Below, in pieces: positions 8,854 through 17,425 of a DNA stretch of 64,000 nucleotides (positions are counted from its first letter, which is position 1; every line of letters starts with the position of its first letter). The stretch comes from Variovorax sp. OK212 (GTDB taxonomy: Bacteria > Pseudomonadota > Gammaproteobacteria > Burkholderiales > Burkholderiaceae_C): NCBI RefSeq assembly GCF_900112425.1, contig NZ_FOLP01000002.1, positions 248,001 to 312,000 on the forward strand. Reading direction: 5' to 3'. Below the pieces are notes generated by a model. It did not search any database, was not told the DNA's origin, and saw only the letters and a list, made by a program, of their open reading frames with translations. The translations under genes and the position numbers were made by a program.

Positions 8854-9077
8854 GGGCGCCTTGTTCTTCTTCACGCGGGGTTTGCGCTTGTGGATTTTAG
8901 GGCTGTGGGCTGCGCGGCGATGGACCCGCAGGCCGGCGAGGTTGACGACGTTGACGCGGCTCCATCCGGTCGATCTGCATGGGGATGCCACAAAGTTCAC
9001 GGCAAGCAAGGGCGAGAAGGCAGCACGCGACGCGAAAGCGACAGGGCTCTATCGACAATGGCGAGAAAGAATTGACC

Positions 9078-9410
9078 ATGAAGACCGACACCGCAGTCCG
9101 CCACGTCACCAAGCCCGGCGCCAACCTCTTCCTCGAGCTGGGTTTTCCGCCGGCCGAAGCCAGGCGCTTGCAGGCCGCGTCGCAAAAGCAGATCAACGAC
9201 ACGCGGTTGCTGAAACAGCAACTCATGGAAGCGCTGTCGAACTGGATCGCGGAGCATCACCTGAAACAGGCCGACGCTGCCGAAATCCTGATGGTCTCCC
9301 GCCCCCGGGCTTCCGACGTGGTGAACAGGAAGACAGCCAAGTTCACCATCGACACGTTGGTTGAAATGCTCAGCCGCATCGGCAAGCCGGTCAAACTGGT
9401 CGTCGGCTGA
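9078..9410 (+). CDS. XRE-family helix-turn-helix protein (HigA-type)
   Basis: A 110-residue protein with a helix-turn-helix in its second half (LKQADAAEILMVSRPRASDV), typical of the antitoxin-like XRE group with a C-terminal extension. The ATG at 9078 is chosen because residues before it do not look coding. Partners of this family usually have a RelE/HigB toxin gene immediately upstream, but no toxin reading frame is visible here, so it is either a solitary regulator or an orphan antitoxin. It is the last apparent chromosomal gene before the mutS fragment. Confidence 0.7.
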   Translation: MKTDTAVRHVTKPGANLFLELGFPPAEARRLQAASQKQINDTRLLKQQLMEALSNWIAEHHLKQADAAEILMVSRPRASDVVNRKTAKFTIDTLVEMLSRIGKPVKLVVG

Positions 9411-9440
9411 GCCCCCCGCCCGTCCCCGATAATCGCCCGA

Positions 9441-9509
9441 GTGAAAACGACGACTGCCCAACCCACCCCCTCGACCAGCGACTTTTCCGGGCACACGCCG
9501 ATTGTGTAG
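9441..9509 (+). pseudogene. mutS: Truncated 5' end of mutS (mismatch repair), cut by element insertion
   Basis: A GTG opens a short frame reading MKTTTAQPTPSTSDFSGHTP, then IV and a stop. The SGHTP ending matches the conserved start of MutS, where HTP is normally followed by MM and QYL (E. coli has FDAHTPMMQQYL). The frame stops making sense exactly after HTP, and the following DNA is non-coding and of different character. The remaining roughly 840 codons of mutS are not in the window. This reading rests on memory of MutS N-termini and has not been aligned. Confidence 0.7.
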
Positions 9510-9828
9510 GTAGGCAGATGCTGTCTGGCGTGGAAGGAGCGATTTTTCCTTTATTGACAGTCACTTAGTGCATCTACGCAGTTCTACGCCGGAACGCACC
9601 ATGGGCGTGGATTGGCATGGTTTGGCGATGAAATTACCCCAAAATTACCCCACGCAAGTGCTCAAAAACTAAGGCGTAGCCGGGCGTATGGCGGAGTACT
9701 TAGACATGGCTCGCCACTACGCGCTGAACCTCGCCTGAGCATCTGTCGTGACCCCACAAAGAGCGCGAATGTCACCCGTTGAAAGCGGCGTGATCCCGGG
9801 TTCGCGTAGCGCGGCTTTCAGTTGAGCA
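9498..9828. other. Presumed element end (att region) with 11-bp-period direct repeat
   Basis: No gene is visible here. The mutS frame diverges at about 9500, so one end of the integrated element should fall near CACACGCCGAT (9492-9502). Further in, AAATTACCCC occurs twice (9631-9640 and 9642-9651) with an 11-bp period, one helical turn. Such phased repeats near element ends are typical of arm-type sites for tyrosine recombinases or their directionality factors. No integrase gene is present at this end. Confidence 0.45.
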
Positions 9829-10698
9829 TCAACGCGAGAAGAGGTCGCGAATCCTCTCGAACGGAACGCCGGTTTCCGCCGCCCGCCGAACCTTCCGGTC
9901 GATCGCGAGGTTGAGCGGCAGTTCGCGATCAAGCGCGTCGAAGAGGTCGAGACCATCCATGCAGACGACGCGCTTCCCGCGTCCGAAGGCGGCCAAGCCA
10001 TCTTCGGTGAAGCCGCTGTTGCTGACGAACAGCCCCCGCGCCCACGCTGCCTTCTGCTCTAGCTTCCCGTGAAATGCGTGCAGGTCGGCAGCGCTCGTCT
10101 TCGCCGATTCCCACTTCGCTTCGAGCAGATAGGTCTCACCCTGCAAGACAAAGCTACCGTCGATCTGCTCACCCTTGTTCCGAAAGGGCTCGCGGGCCTC
10201 CAACCCATAGAAATTGAAGGCATCACGCAGCCATACCTCGAATGCGTAGCCTCGCGGATGCGGCTCCATAGCAGAAAGATCAATCAGCCGTTGCTTCAAT
10301 GCGAGGACCTTCGGCAGGTCAAAGGCCGCCTTAGGCGGCTCTCCCGCAGGAACCGCATCGGGCTTGCCCTGCATGCGATTCAAAAGCGAGAAGAATCGCC
10401 CCTCGGCGTTCGACACCCATTCCTCACGTTCGCGATGCTTCCGAATCCCCTCGCGGTAATCCCACAGGGTCCGCAGCGTCTTGACGGAGGTGGGCAGGTC
10501 GACCTTGTTCAAGTAGCACCGAAGACGCTTGGCCTTTGAGGTGCCATGTTCCCGGTAGGCGTCATCGTCAATGTCGACGTTCAATTCTTCTGCGAAGAAG
10601 CTCGCCATGCTGTGGTCGGAGAAGTCGAGGACGTAGCCACTGTTCATCTCGAACAAGTCGTCGAGAAACTTCATGTCCAGTGATCGAATATTCGACAT
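9829..10698 (-). CDS. PD-(D/E)XK restriction-endonuclease-like protein
   Basis: A 289-residue protein. The C-terminal half carries an Mrr/restriction-endonuclease-type core: an acidic helix (FEVWLRDAF), GEQIDGSF with the catalytic Asp, and YLLEAKW giving the E-x-K, at roughly residues 162-200. The N-terminal half is unrecognised. It is the last gene of a four-gene minus-strand operon whose first two genes are the Gabija pair; its ATG abuts the stop of the preceding gene. It may be a nuclease effector added to Gabija. A different frame stays open past its stop to 9717, so a C-terminal frameshift cannot be excluded. Confidence 0.7.
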   Translation of the reverse strand: MSNIRSLDMKFLDDLFEMNSGYVLDFSDHSMASFFAEELNVDIDDDAYREHGTSKAKRLRCYLNKVDLPTSVKTLRTLWDYREGIRKHREREEWVSNAEGRFFSLLNRMQGKPDAVPAGEPPKAAFDLPKVLALKQRLIDLSAMEPHPRGYAFEVWLRDAFNFYGLEAREPFRNKGEQIDGSFVLQGETYLLEAKWESAKTSAADLHAFHGKLEQKAAWARGLFVSNSGFTEDGLAAFGRGKRVVCMDGLDLFDALDRELPLNLAIDRKVRRAAETGVPFERIRDLFSR

Positions 10699-11265
10699 TC
10701 AGGCGGCTCCTTTGAGCTTGAGCAGGAATTCGCCCACCTTGGACAGCGCCCCTACCCGGGCGATCAAGTTGCCTAACGCGGACAACGCGGAGACGTCGCC
10801 TTCGGCGTTCAGACGCTTGATGGCATCGTCCACATACTGCTCCAGCTCGGCGGTGACAAGAACCGGATCTGTGGTCTGCTCATCGATGCGGTAGATCGAA
10901 ACGTCCTCGATGTTCTCCCCATGCACGCGAAAGAACACCATGCAAGGCGGCGTCGCTTGCTCTTCAACCCCCAGCGCCTCCATGAAAGATTTGTTGAAGC
11001 TGCGCCAGTGAGCCTCGATCGCACGATCATGCAGATAGAAGAGCGTGATGTCTTTGCCTGTCTTCTCATGCAGCAGGCGGAAGCCACGAGCATCGTTTAG
11101 GGCTCGACGCACGACGCCATTGGTCATGTCATAGAAAACGAATGCAAATGCTCTGGCGCGTCCCTCCTGCAAGTGTTCATGGCAGATTGCCTCAAACGTA
11201 TCGATGAATCCCGTGTAGCCCATGCCGATTCCTCGGTCGCCTTCCTGCATTTGAATTGGGTGCAT
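10699..11265 (-). CDS. Unknown protein in Gabija operon, 188 residues
   Basis: Not recognised. The ATG at 11265 (MHPIQMQEGDRG) is chosen because GGAG sits five bases upstream; a longer frame begins at 11319. The protein is soluble, with a FAFVFYDM strand, a TLFYLHDRAIEAHW segment and a CMVFFRVHGENIEDVSIYRI segment that suggest an alternating alpha/beta fold. It lies between the gajB-like gene and the nuclease gene, and its stop touches the nuclease start. A role as sensor or partner of the nuclease is inferred from position only. Confidence 0.6.
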   Translation of the reverse strand: MHPIQMQEGDRGIGMGYTGFIDTFEAICHEHLQEGRARAFAFVFYDMTNGVVRRALNDARGFRLLHEKTGKDITLFYLHDRAIEAHWRSFNKSFMEALGVEEQATPPCMVFFRVHGENIEDVSIYRIDEQTTDPVLVTAELEQYVDDAIKRLNAEGDVSALSALGNLIARVGALSKVGEFLLKLKGAA

Positions 11266-11394
11266 ATCTTCTCCGGGTGGTGGAATTGCCAGGCTCGTAT
11301 TTTCCCAGTCACTCGGCACAATCCCAACGACCTTAGGCAGGGTCTGGCGCCTAGCGAATACGGGGCTGGAACGCGCGAAGTACTTTCGCGCCTG

Positions 11395-13275
11395 TTAAAT
11401 CGCGATCTCCCGTACACCTGCCTGCGCAAGCAGTTCGAACAGGTCCGCCACCTTCTCGCGCGGACCTCGCTCCCGACAGAAAAGGAAAAGCGCGCGCTGC
11501 TTGGCGCGCGACAAGGCAACAAAGAAGGTGGCGATACCCTCCGGATTGCCGGGGACGTAGCTCCACCAAGCCCGATCGTCCAGACCCAAGAACGCAATGG
11601 TGTCGTACTCGAGGCCCTTGCTCTTGTGCACAGTCATCAAAGGGATCTGCCCGATGCCAGCGAAGGTGGCGAGACACGCCGGCCATTCCTGCGCCGTCTG
11701 GGCGGAGTTGGCGAAGTGCTGCGCGAAGCCTTCGGCCATGATCTGTAGCAAATCGCCATGGGTGTACTGCAGAAACGTTCGCGAGATGGCATCTCCGTCC
11801 AAAAACTCGAACACCTTGATCACCAAGTTCACCGCGCTCACTCGATTCGGCGAGGTAGCGGCCATATCGCTGCGCAGATCCGTCAGGAAGCGGGCGAGCT
11901 GCGCCTGGCTCCGGTCTGCACCCGCTTCGTCATCGGGATCAAGCGCACGAAGGATCTGAAGCGCGCTGGAAGCGCGCTGCCATGCGTCGGGTTCTCGTCG
12001 GCTTGCGCCCAACCGAAGAATTGCGAGCACGACCTGGCTGATCTCGTCCGCCAGCAGATCTTGAACCGTCGTGCGTCCCAGCGAGCGGCTTTCGTTGCGG
12101 ATGCTTAACCCGGCAGCCGCAAAGGCCTCGCCCAGTTCTCCTTCGAAAACGTCCGCAGTCTGACGCACCAGCAGCGCATAGTCGCGGGGCTGCTTGCCGC
12201 GCTGCGCCATGTCTGATGCAATCCATCGCGCAAGATGGCTTGCCTCGGCCTCACGCGTGCTACTTGCCCAAATCTGAGCCACATCGCCATCCACCTGGCG
12301 CATGGCTTGCGCCTGGGTTGCCACAGCACCGGGATCCAGCGCGCGCGCCACCACGTGCTGGATGCGCACGAGATCTGGCGATGAGCGGAAGTTGAACAAC
12401 AGCGGAAATCGCTGCGCCCGGAAATCGGCCTCGAACCTCTCGAAGGCATCAGTTCGCGCGCCCGCCCACCCCATGATGCGTTGCTTGTGATCCCCGACGG
12501 CTGTAACCATCGCATGGCCCGCAAAGGCCGACAAGAGCAAGTCATACTGCGCGAAGGTCGTGTCCTGAAACTCGTCCACAAACACGAATGGGTAGGTCGT
12601 GCGCATTGCCGTGCGAATGTGCGGATTCGACCGTAGCAGCAACTCCGCAAGCCGGTTGATACCGACAAAGGTGAGTGTGGAACGTTCTGCTCCAGCCAGT
12701 TGCTGGTGCCACCAGCGGTCGATAGCAAACTCGATGCCATTTTGGGGGGCAACCCGCTCGACTTCCAAAATCCGACTGCCCACAACCTCTGGCTCGAAGG
12801 TCGACGGGCCGAGCCCCGCGATTTCGAACTGCCAAGGTGGCGGTGCCGCCAAGCGCGCGCCATCTAGGAAACCGTCCATCTGGCGCCGTGTCGGGAAGGC
12901 GATGTCGTAGGGCTTGGTCGGCCGGCGCGACGCGGGGATCGCAGACTGGAAGCGATCCACCAACCCCTTAGTGAAGGCGTCGAAGGTCATCGATACAAAG
13001 CGGCTGGCCAGCTCCAGAGGACAACGCTGGCGTACGCGAGCAGCAAGGTTCGCCGCCGCATCGCCCTTGAAGGAGATGGCCAGTATCCGATAGGGTGGCA
13101 GGCAGAGCCCCGTCTCCAGCAGATAAACGGCCCGTTGCGCCAGGAACTCGGTCTTGCCGGAGCCCGGGCCTGCAACGACCGACGCGGAGCCGACATGCTT
13201 GAGTGCCCGCCAGGCTTGAGGTTCCAGATCGGGGATACCACGCGGATGCCAGTCATCCGGTGCAACGCGCGCCAT
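11395..13275 (-). CDS. gajB: UvrD/Rep-like helicase, GajB of a Gabija defence system
   Basis: A 626-residue superfamily 1 helicase. Motif I is AGPGSGKTEF (about residue 40), motif II VFVDEFQDTT, motif III GDHKQRIMGWAG, motif IV LLFNFRSSPDL, motif V TVHKSKGLEYD and motif VI FVALSRAKQRAL. The start at 13275 lies two bases after the stop of the OLD-family gene, and this pairing defines Gabija, in which GajB senses nucleic acid ends and acts with the GajA nuclease to block phages. It is somewhat longer than typical GajB (about 500 residues). Confidence 0.85.
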   Translation of the reverse strand: MARVAPDDWHPRGIPDLEPQAWRALKHVGSASVVAGPGSGKTEFLAQRAVYLLETGLCLPPYRILAISFKGDAAANLAARVRQRCPLELASRFVSMTFDAFTKGLVDRFQSAIPASRRPTKPYDIAFPTRRQMDGFLDGARLAAPPPWQFEIAGLGPSTFEPEVVGSRILEVERVAPQNGIEFAIDRWWHQQLAGAERSTLTFVGINRLAELLLRSNPHIRTAMRTTYPFVFVDEFQDTTFAQYDLLLSAFAGHAMVTAVGDHKQRIMGWAGARTDAFERFEADFRAQRFPLLFNFRSSPDLVRIQHVVARALDPGAVATQAQAMRQVDGDVAQIWASSTREAEASHLARWIASDMAQRGKQPRDYALLVRQTADVFEGELGEAFAAAGLSIRNESRSLGRTTVQDLLADEISQVVLAILRLGASRREPDAWQRASSALQILRALDPDDEAGADRSQAQLARFLTDLRSDMAATSPNRVSAVNLVIKVFEFLDGDAISRTFLQYTHGDLLQIMAEGFAQHFANSAQTAQEWPACLATFAGIGQIPLMTVHKSKGLEYDTIAFLGLDDRAWWSYVPGNPEGIATFFVALSRAKQRALFLFCRERGPREKVADLFELLAQAGVREIAI

Positions 13276-13277
13276 CG

Positions 13278-15242
13278 TCAGATGCCACCCGGCGCCGCCG
13301 GTTCGACCTTGGCGCGCACGTAGTTCAGCAGCGCCCGCAGTTCCTCCGGGGCACCTGCAGCGAGTTGCGGTGCCGGCACGGTCGAGAGCACACGCACGTG
13401 CGTCGTTGGCTTGCCTCGACCGAGGAACAGGTAGCGGTACCAGCGCAGCGCAGTATCCCAAGCTGCTGGATACGTGCCAGGAATGCCATCCTCGCCGAGC
13501 ACAGCATCCCTGGGGTCACCCCTTCCTGAAGGCCCGCGATCTCCGGCCTCCAGTACTTGGTACGCGACGGAAAAGGCGCTGAACATCGACAGGTCAAGGT
13601 CGAGTGGATAAGAGAAAAAGACGCCGGAGCTGCGCAGGTGTTGAACCCATTGCTCGACGCCTGCTACGTTGCCTGCCGCGTTTTGAGCGAATAGCGCTAA
13701 GTTCGCCGCCGGCCCATCGGGGTGCAAAGCGGCGCCGAACACCTGCTGTGGATGAAATTCGCAGGCCAGCAGTTGCTCGCAAGCCGTCTTGATGCGCCCC
13801 CACCCTCCTCCGCTTCGGCCCCAGTCCAGGTCAAGCAAGGTGGCATGTGGAATATCAAGGTCGGTGAGCAGGCGCCATAGGTGGTTCACGTGCCGCCCAC
13901 CCAGCGGGACGATAGCCACAAACGACCGATCGATCGGAAACCCCATCGCTTCAGCCAGTTTAGGCAACACCACCTCTTCGGTAGCTCCCTCGCCCAGGAC
14001 AACGAAACGAGCGAAATAGAGTTCCGGATAGCTCCTCACGGCCTCACGCACGAATTTAGACGCTTCCTCCACGCCAACAGGCAATTGCAGCGCACGAACC
14101 ATCGCCGTGCGGTCCACCGGATTCAAGCGGAAATGCCGCACGCCCTCAGGCTCGATGCGCGCCAGGATGCTCGCGGAGTGGCTCGACACGATGGCTTGTG
14201 CGCGATGGCCGTGGGTGAGTTCCCGGATCTGACCCACGATGCGCGACAGGTAGAACGGTGCCAATGTGTTCTCTGGCTCCTCCACCGCGATCAGCGTCAG
14301 AGCGGGAAGCGACACCGTGTCGACCAGGAAACCTGCAGCGGCGGGATCGGCCGCCACCTGCGCTTCAACGTCAAGGATCGCCGCGGTCATGGCGAGGTGG
14401 AACAAGGAGCGCTGCCCATCGCTGAGATCGTCGAGACCACGCTCACGACCCGACTCATCCGGGTAGAACATGACTTCCACTCTGCGCACAAACTCCTGCC
14501 AGCGCACGTCCACAGGCCGAAAGACCGGCGTGGTGTCCGTGCCCGCCGAATGGACCTGCTGCCAGCGATAGCTGACGGCCGCGGCGATGCGACCGACAGC
14601 TGCTTCCCCGACGAAGGCCCCGTTCATCGTCGCTCCGGCATGGACCAGTGCGTCCTTGACACCCTGCGACCAGTTGATCGCGCGCCACAGACGCCCCTTG
14701 AGGAAGGCCGTGACCTGAGAGCCACCGTCTCGCGTGGCCGGAACGTAGATCATCTGAATCCTCGCCCGGTCCACAGCCTTCATTTCGAAGCACTCGTCGT
14801 CCTCGAATGGCCCGAAGGTGCGCACGGCCAGCAACTTTTGCTCCACTGCGCCTTCGAGCGAGCCGTCGTCTGTCCAGGTCGCCTGCAGCCGCAGGCGGCA
14901 CTTGAGGCGGCCCTGCTCGTCGGCGGCCATTTGCTGGAAAAATTCTGGCACCGCCGCGAGGTCCGCGTTCGCATCGAGCTCAGGGAAAGCGACGACGGCC
15001 TCGACGTACAGCGTTCGCTGCGGTCCAGGAGCGAGTTCATTTGCAGGAACATGGAAATCCTGTCGCCGCAAGCGACGTTGGTCCGCCGTCACGCCAAAGA
15101 GGCGAGCCAAAGCCAAAAGGACGGCGGTCTTGCCGGTGCCATTGACACCGATGAATGCGGTGAGATGGCGCTCCAGCGCAATGGTGCTTTCTTGTGGGCC
15201 GAAGCATCGAAAGCCGCTCAGGTGCAATCGCTCGATATGCAT
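13278..15242 (-). CDS. gajA: OLD-family ATPase/TOPRIM nuclease, GajA of a Gabija defence system
   Basis: A 654-residue protein. The N-terminal ABC/SMC-like ATPase half has Walker A GVNGTGKTA (about residues 32-40), a signature-like LSDGQRSLFHLA, Walker B LTLIAVEEPEN and a switch His in VSSHSAS. The C-terminal TOPRIM half starts with VVLGEGATEEVVLPKLAE (catalytic Glu) and LLDLDWGRS (D-x-D). This is the class 2 OLD architecture of GajA, a nuclease that nicks phage DNA when nucleotides are depleted. First gene of the operon gajA-gajB-unknown-nuclease. A 146-bp gap separates it from a divergent caspase-like gene. Confidence 0.87.
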   Translation of the reverse strand: MHIERLHLSGFRCFGPQESTIALERHLTAFIGVNGTGKTAVLLALARLFGVTADQRRLRRQDFHVPANELAPGPQRTLYVEAVVAFPELDANADLAAVPEFFQQMAADEQGRLKCRLRLQATWTDDGSLEGAVEQKLLAVRTFGPFEDDECFEMKAVDRARIQMIYVPATRDGGSQVTAFLKGRLWRAINWSQGVKDALVHAGATMNGAFVGEAAVGRIAAAVSYRWQQVHSAGTDTTPVFRPVDVRWQEFVRRVEVMFYPDESGRERGLDDLSDGQRSLFHLAMTAAILDVEAQVAADPAAAGFLVDTVSLPALTLIAVEEPENTLAPFYLSRIVGQIRELTHGHRAQAIVSSHSASILARIEPEGVRHFRLNPVDRTAMVRALQLPVGVEEASKFVREAVRSYPELYFARFVVLGEGATEEVVLPKLAEAMGFPIDRSFVAIVPLGGRHVNHLWRLLTDLDIPHATLLDLDWGRSGGGWGRIKTACEQLLACEFHPQQVFGAALHPDGPAANLALFAQNAAGNVAGVEQWVQHLRSSGVFFSYPLDLDLSMFSAFSVAYQVLEAGDRGPSGRGDPRDAVLGEDGIPGTYPAAWDTALRWYRYLFLGRGKPTTHVRVLSTVPAPQLAAGAPEELRALLNYVRAKVEPAAPGGI

Positions 15243-15388
15243 GCAGAATGGGGCTGTAGCCGAATGTAAATTTGGCTTGCAGTATGACCGAGTCGCGGGG
15301 CGATTAAACGGAATGTCCGTCAGCTGAGTGGTAAGCCCAATTCCTACGATCCGGCCCTAACCACGATGCTTCTAGGGGAGCTATAGCT

Positions 15389-16264
15389 ATGTCATCTTTT
15401 AAGTTCTCGAAAGTCGCAATCCTCCAGTCCCTCGATCCTGGAGATTTCGAGACCGGAACCGAGTTGGGAAAATCCATCGAGGGTCTGCGCGACGATCATG
15501 CAGTGGTGCCTGAAGTGGAGCTGATCAACGTAAAGGGACGCGAAGAATTCCTACAAGCCATTGAAAAGCTGACCACTGAGGTTGAGAAGAGTGATGCCGC
15601 CCCCATTCTCCAGATCGAGATGCATGGATGGGAGGACAAGACGGGACTCGCATTCCCTGACGATACGTCCTTGACTTGGCCAGAGCTTTCGGACCCGTTG
15701 GCCCGGCTCAACAAGGCAACTGGATTCAACCTGCTCGTATGCATGTCAGCATGCTTTGGTGGCCATTCCCTCAGTTTCGTCAAGCCCGATGGCCCCAGCC
15801 CTTGCTTCGGGCTCATCGGCCCTACGCATTCTGTCGATCCGTCAGAGCTGCTCGGTGGTTTTCGCTCGTTCTATCGGGAGCTGATCACAACGCTGGACAT
15901 TAATGCTGCGCTCGCGAAGCTGCATGCTCACAAGCTGCAGAAGGGTGGCTACATCAACATCACGGCGGAAGAGTGGTTTTTCAAGCTCGCGGCTGGCTAT
16001 CTCAAGACTGACTGCACCGAAGAGCGACTCCAAGCCAGATCCAAGGCAATCACCGACCAGATGAAGAGCGAAGGAAAGACGCTCAACGATGCGCAACTGG
16101 CGGCCATTGCACAACTTGGGACCACGCTAGCGACCAGCTTTCTAGATCGCCGATTCCCGACGTTTTTCATGGTCGACGCAATCCCGGAGAACCATGTTCG
16201 CTTTGGCCATGCGTTGACCCAGGCAAAGCAAGATGTTGCGGATTTCATCGCGTCGCAAAAGTAG
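15389..16264 (+). CDS. Putative caspase-like (His/Cys dyad) protein
   Basis: A 291-residue protein with a strong AGGGGAG ribosome site. The pattern LQIEMHGWEDKTGL (His79) followed about 40 residues later by LLVCMSACFGG (Cys122) is the strand-His-Gly then strand-Ala-Cys layout of the caspase/CHAT protease fold. No TPR or other sensor domain is fused to it. Its codon use and base composition are visibly less GC-rich than the chromosome to the left. It is divergent from gajA. Caspase-like proteases serve as suicide effectors in several bacterial defence systems; that role here is inference. Confidence 0.6.
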   Translation: MSSFKFSKVAILQSLDPGDFETGTELGKSIEGLRDDHAVVPEVELINVKGREEFLQAIEKLTTEVEKSDAAPILQIEMHGWEDKTGLAFPDDTSLTWPELSDPLARLNKATGFNLLVCMSACFGGHSLSFVKPDGPSPCFGLIGPTHSVDPSELLGGFRSFYRELITTLDINAALAKLHAHKLQKGGYINITAEEWFFKLAAGYLKTDCTEERLQARSKAITDQMKSEGKTLNDAQLAAIAQLGTTLATSFLDRRFPTFFMVDAIPENHVRFGHALTQAKQDVADFIASQK

Positions 16265-16371
16265 CCCGGACCGCTTAGCCGGTAGCAACGTGCTGTTGGG
16301 GATCGTCACACCCCTGCAAAGAACGCTTCAGCGCCTAGTCCATCGACCCTAAAGCAAATCGGAGTGATCTG

Positions 16372-17424
16372 TTGAAGCTGTTTGATCCTATCGTCGCTGA
16401 AGCGAGGTTGCACCCAAACCTGCGCAGCATTCTCAGTACAGGAAACGTCTACAACATGGACGTCCTGCAGGACTGGGCGCGCGGCTTCGTCGATCGCGAC
16501 GGCAAGTTCGTCGAGGAGTTCCAGACCACGTTCAATTCGAGCTTCTGGGAGCTGTACCTGTTCGCCGTGCTGAAGAAGTACGGCATGAGCGTGGACTTCT
16601 CGCAAGCAAGGCCCGACTTCTGCATCCCAAGCCTGGGGTTGAACATCGAGGCCACGATCGCCTCGAACGCGCAGGGTGCCGAGCCGGAGTTTGCCAGGCT
16701 GGGCAAGATGCCGCCGGGCGACCTGAATGCATTCAACCTGCAGACCATCGTGCGGCTGGCCAACAGCCTCGCAGTGAAGCATCGCAAGTACATCGAGTCA
16801 TATGCGCCGCTCGATCATGTGAAGGATCGCGCCTATGTGGTGGCGGTGACGAACTTCGACCAGCCGTTCAGCTTCATGGCCTGTCAGCGACCGATCGAAG
16901 CCGTGCTGTATGGCTACTACGTCGACGAAGAGCGCTACATCGCCACAGGAGGCCAGGAAGGCCGGTTGCAAGGTGAAGAACTGCGGCAGGTATTCAAGGA
17001 CAACGGCAGTCCGATCGACCTCGGCCTGTTCACCACGCCGGCCTATCGGGAGATCAGTGCGGTGATCTTCAGCGGATGCGCAACCATGGGCAAGGTTCGC
17101 GCGCTCTCATCAGATCCCGCTCCCGGAATCGTCTTCACCGCATTGCGCCTCAATCCGGCCGCAGACCGTCCGCATGTCATCAACGAACCCAAGCGGCGCT
17201 ACCAGGAAAGCCTGCTTGACGGCCTGCGCGTCTATCACAACCCGTTTGCGCAGCGCCCGCTGGACCCTGCCCTCCTCCGACACCCAAGCGTGTTCCAGTG
17301 GCATTTCCAAGGTGACGAAGAAATCATCGAGCAGCGCGAAGGTCAGTTGCTCTTCCGTTGTGTCAATACGGTCCTCGACAAGCCTGGTACACCGGGTGTC
17401 CTAGGGCAGTCCGACCGTTCGTGA
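16372..17424 (+). CDS. Hypothetical protein with possible PD-(D/E)XK-like core
   Basis: A 350-residue protein. It starts at TTG (16372) with GGAG seven bases upstream; no ATG fits better. Near residues 58-96 it has FWELYLFAVLKKYG, then RPDFCIPSLG and NIEAT, resembling helix-Glu, Asp, and E-x-[KT] of the PD-(D/E)XK fold, although the Lys is replaced by Thr. The remainder is unrecognised. It is downstream of the caspase-like gene on the same strand with a 107-bp gap, so the two may be co-expressed. Family unknown. Confidence 0.55.
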   Translation: MKLFDPIVAEARLHPNLRSILSTGNVYNMDVLQDWARGFVDRDGKFVEEFQTTFNSSFWELYLFAVLKKYGMSVDFSQARPDFCIPSLGLNIEATIASNAQGAEPEFARLGKMPPGDLNAFNLQTIVRLANSLAVKHRKYIESYAPLDHVKDRAYVVAVTNFDQPFSFMACQRPIEAVLYGYYVDEERYIATGGQEGRLQGEELRQVFKDNGSPIDLGLFTTPAYREISAVIFSGCATMGKVRALSSDPAPGIVFTALRLNPAADRPHVINEPKRRYQESLLDGLRVYHNPFAQRPLDPALLRHPSVFQWHFQGDEEIIEQREGQLLFRCVNTVLDKPGTPGVLGQSDRS

Positions 17425-17425
17425 A

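Noticed and set aside
9078..9410. Toxin-antitoxin pair with the XRE gene as antitoxin
   Set aside because: No toxin-like reading frame is adjacent; overlapping frames upstream lack coding character.
9717..10001. Alternative frame continuing past the nuclease stop (ending DAQLKAALREPG... and RALCGVTTDAQARFSA)
   Set aside because: The nuclease frame ends naturally after its last helix. The other frame has coding-like residues only in its last 40 positions, so a frameshift is possible but not supported.
16163..16170. TTTTTCAT, which I recall as the attachment octamer of Tn4371 itself
   Set aside because: It lies inside the apparently intact caspase-like gene, with chromosome-like sequence on neither side, so it is most likely a chance match and not the element boundary.
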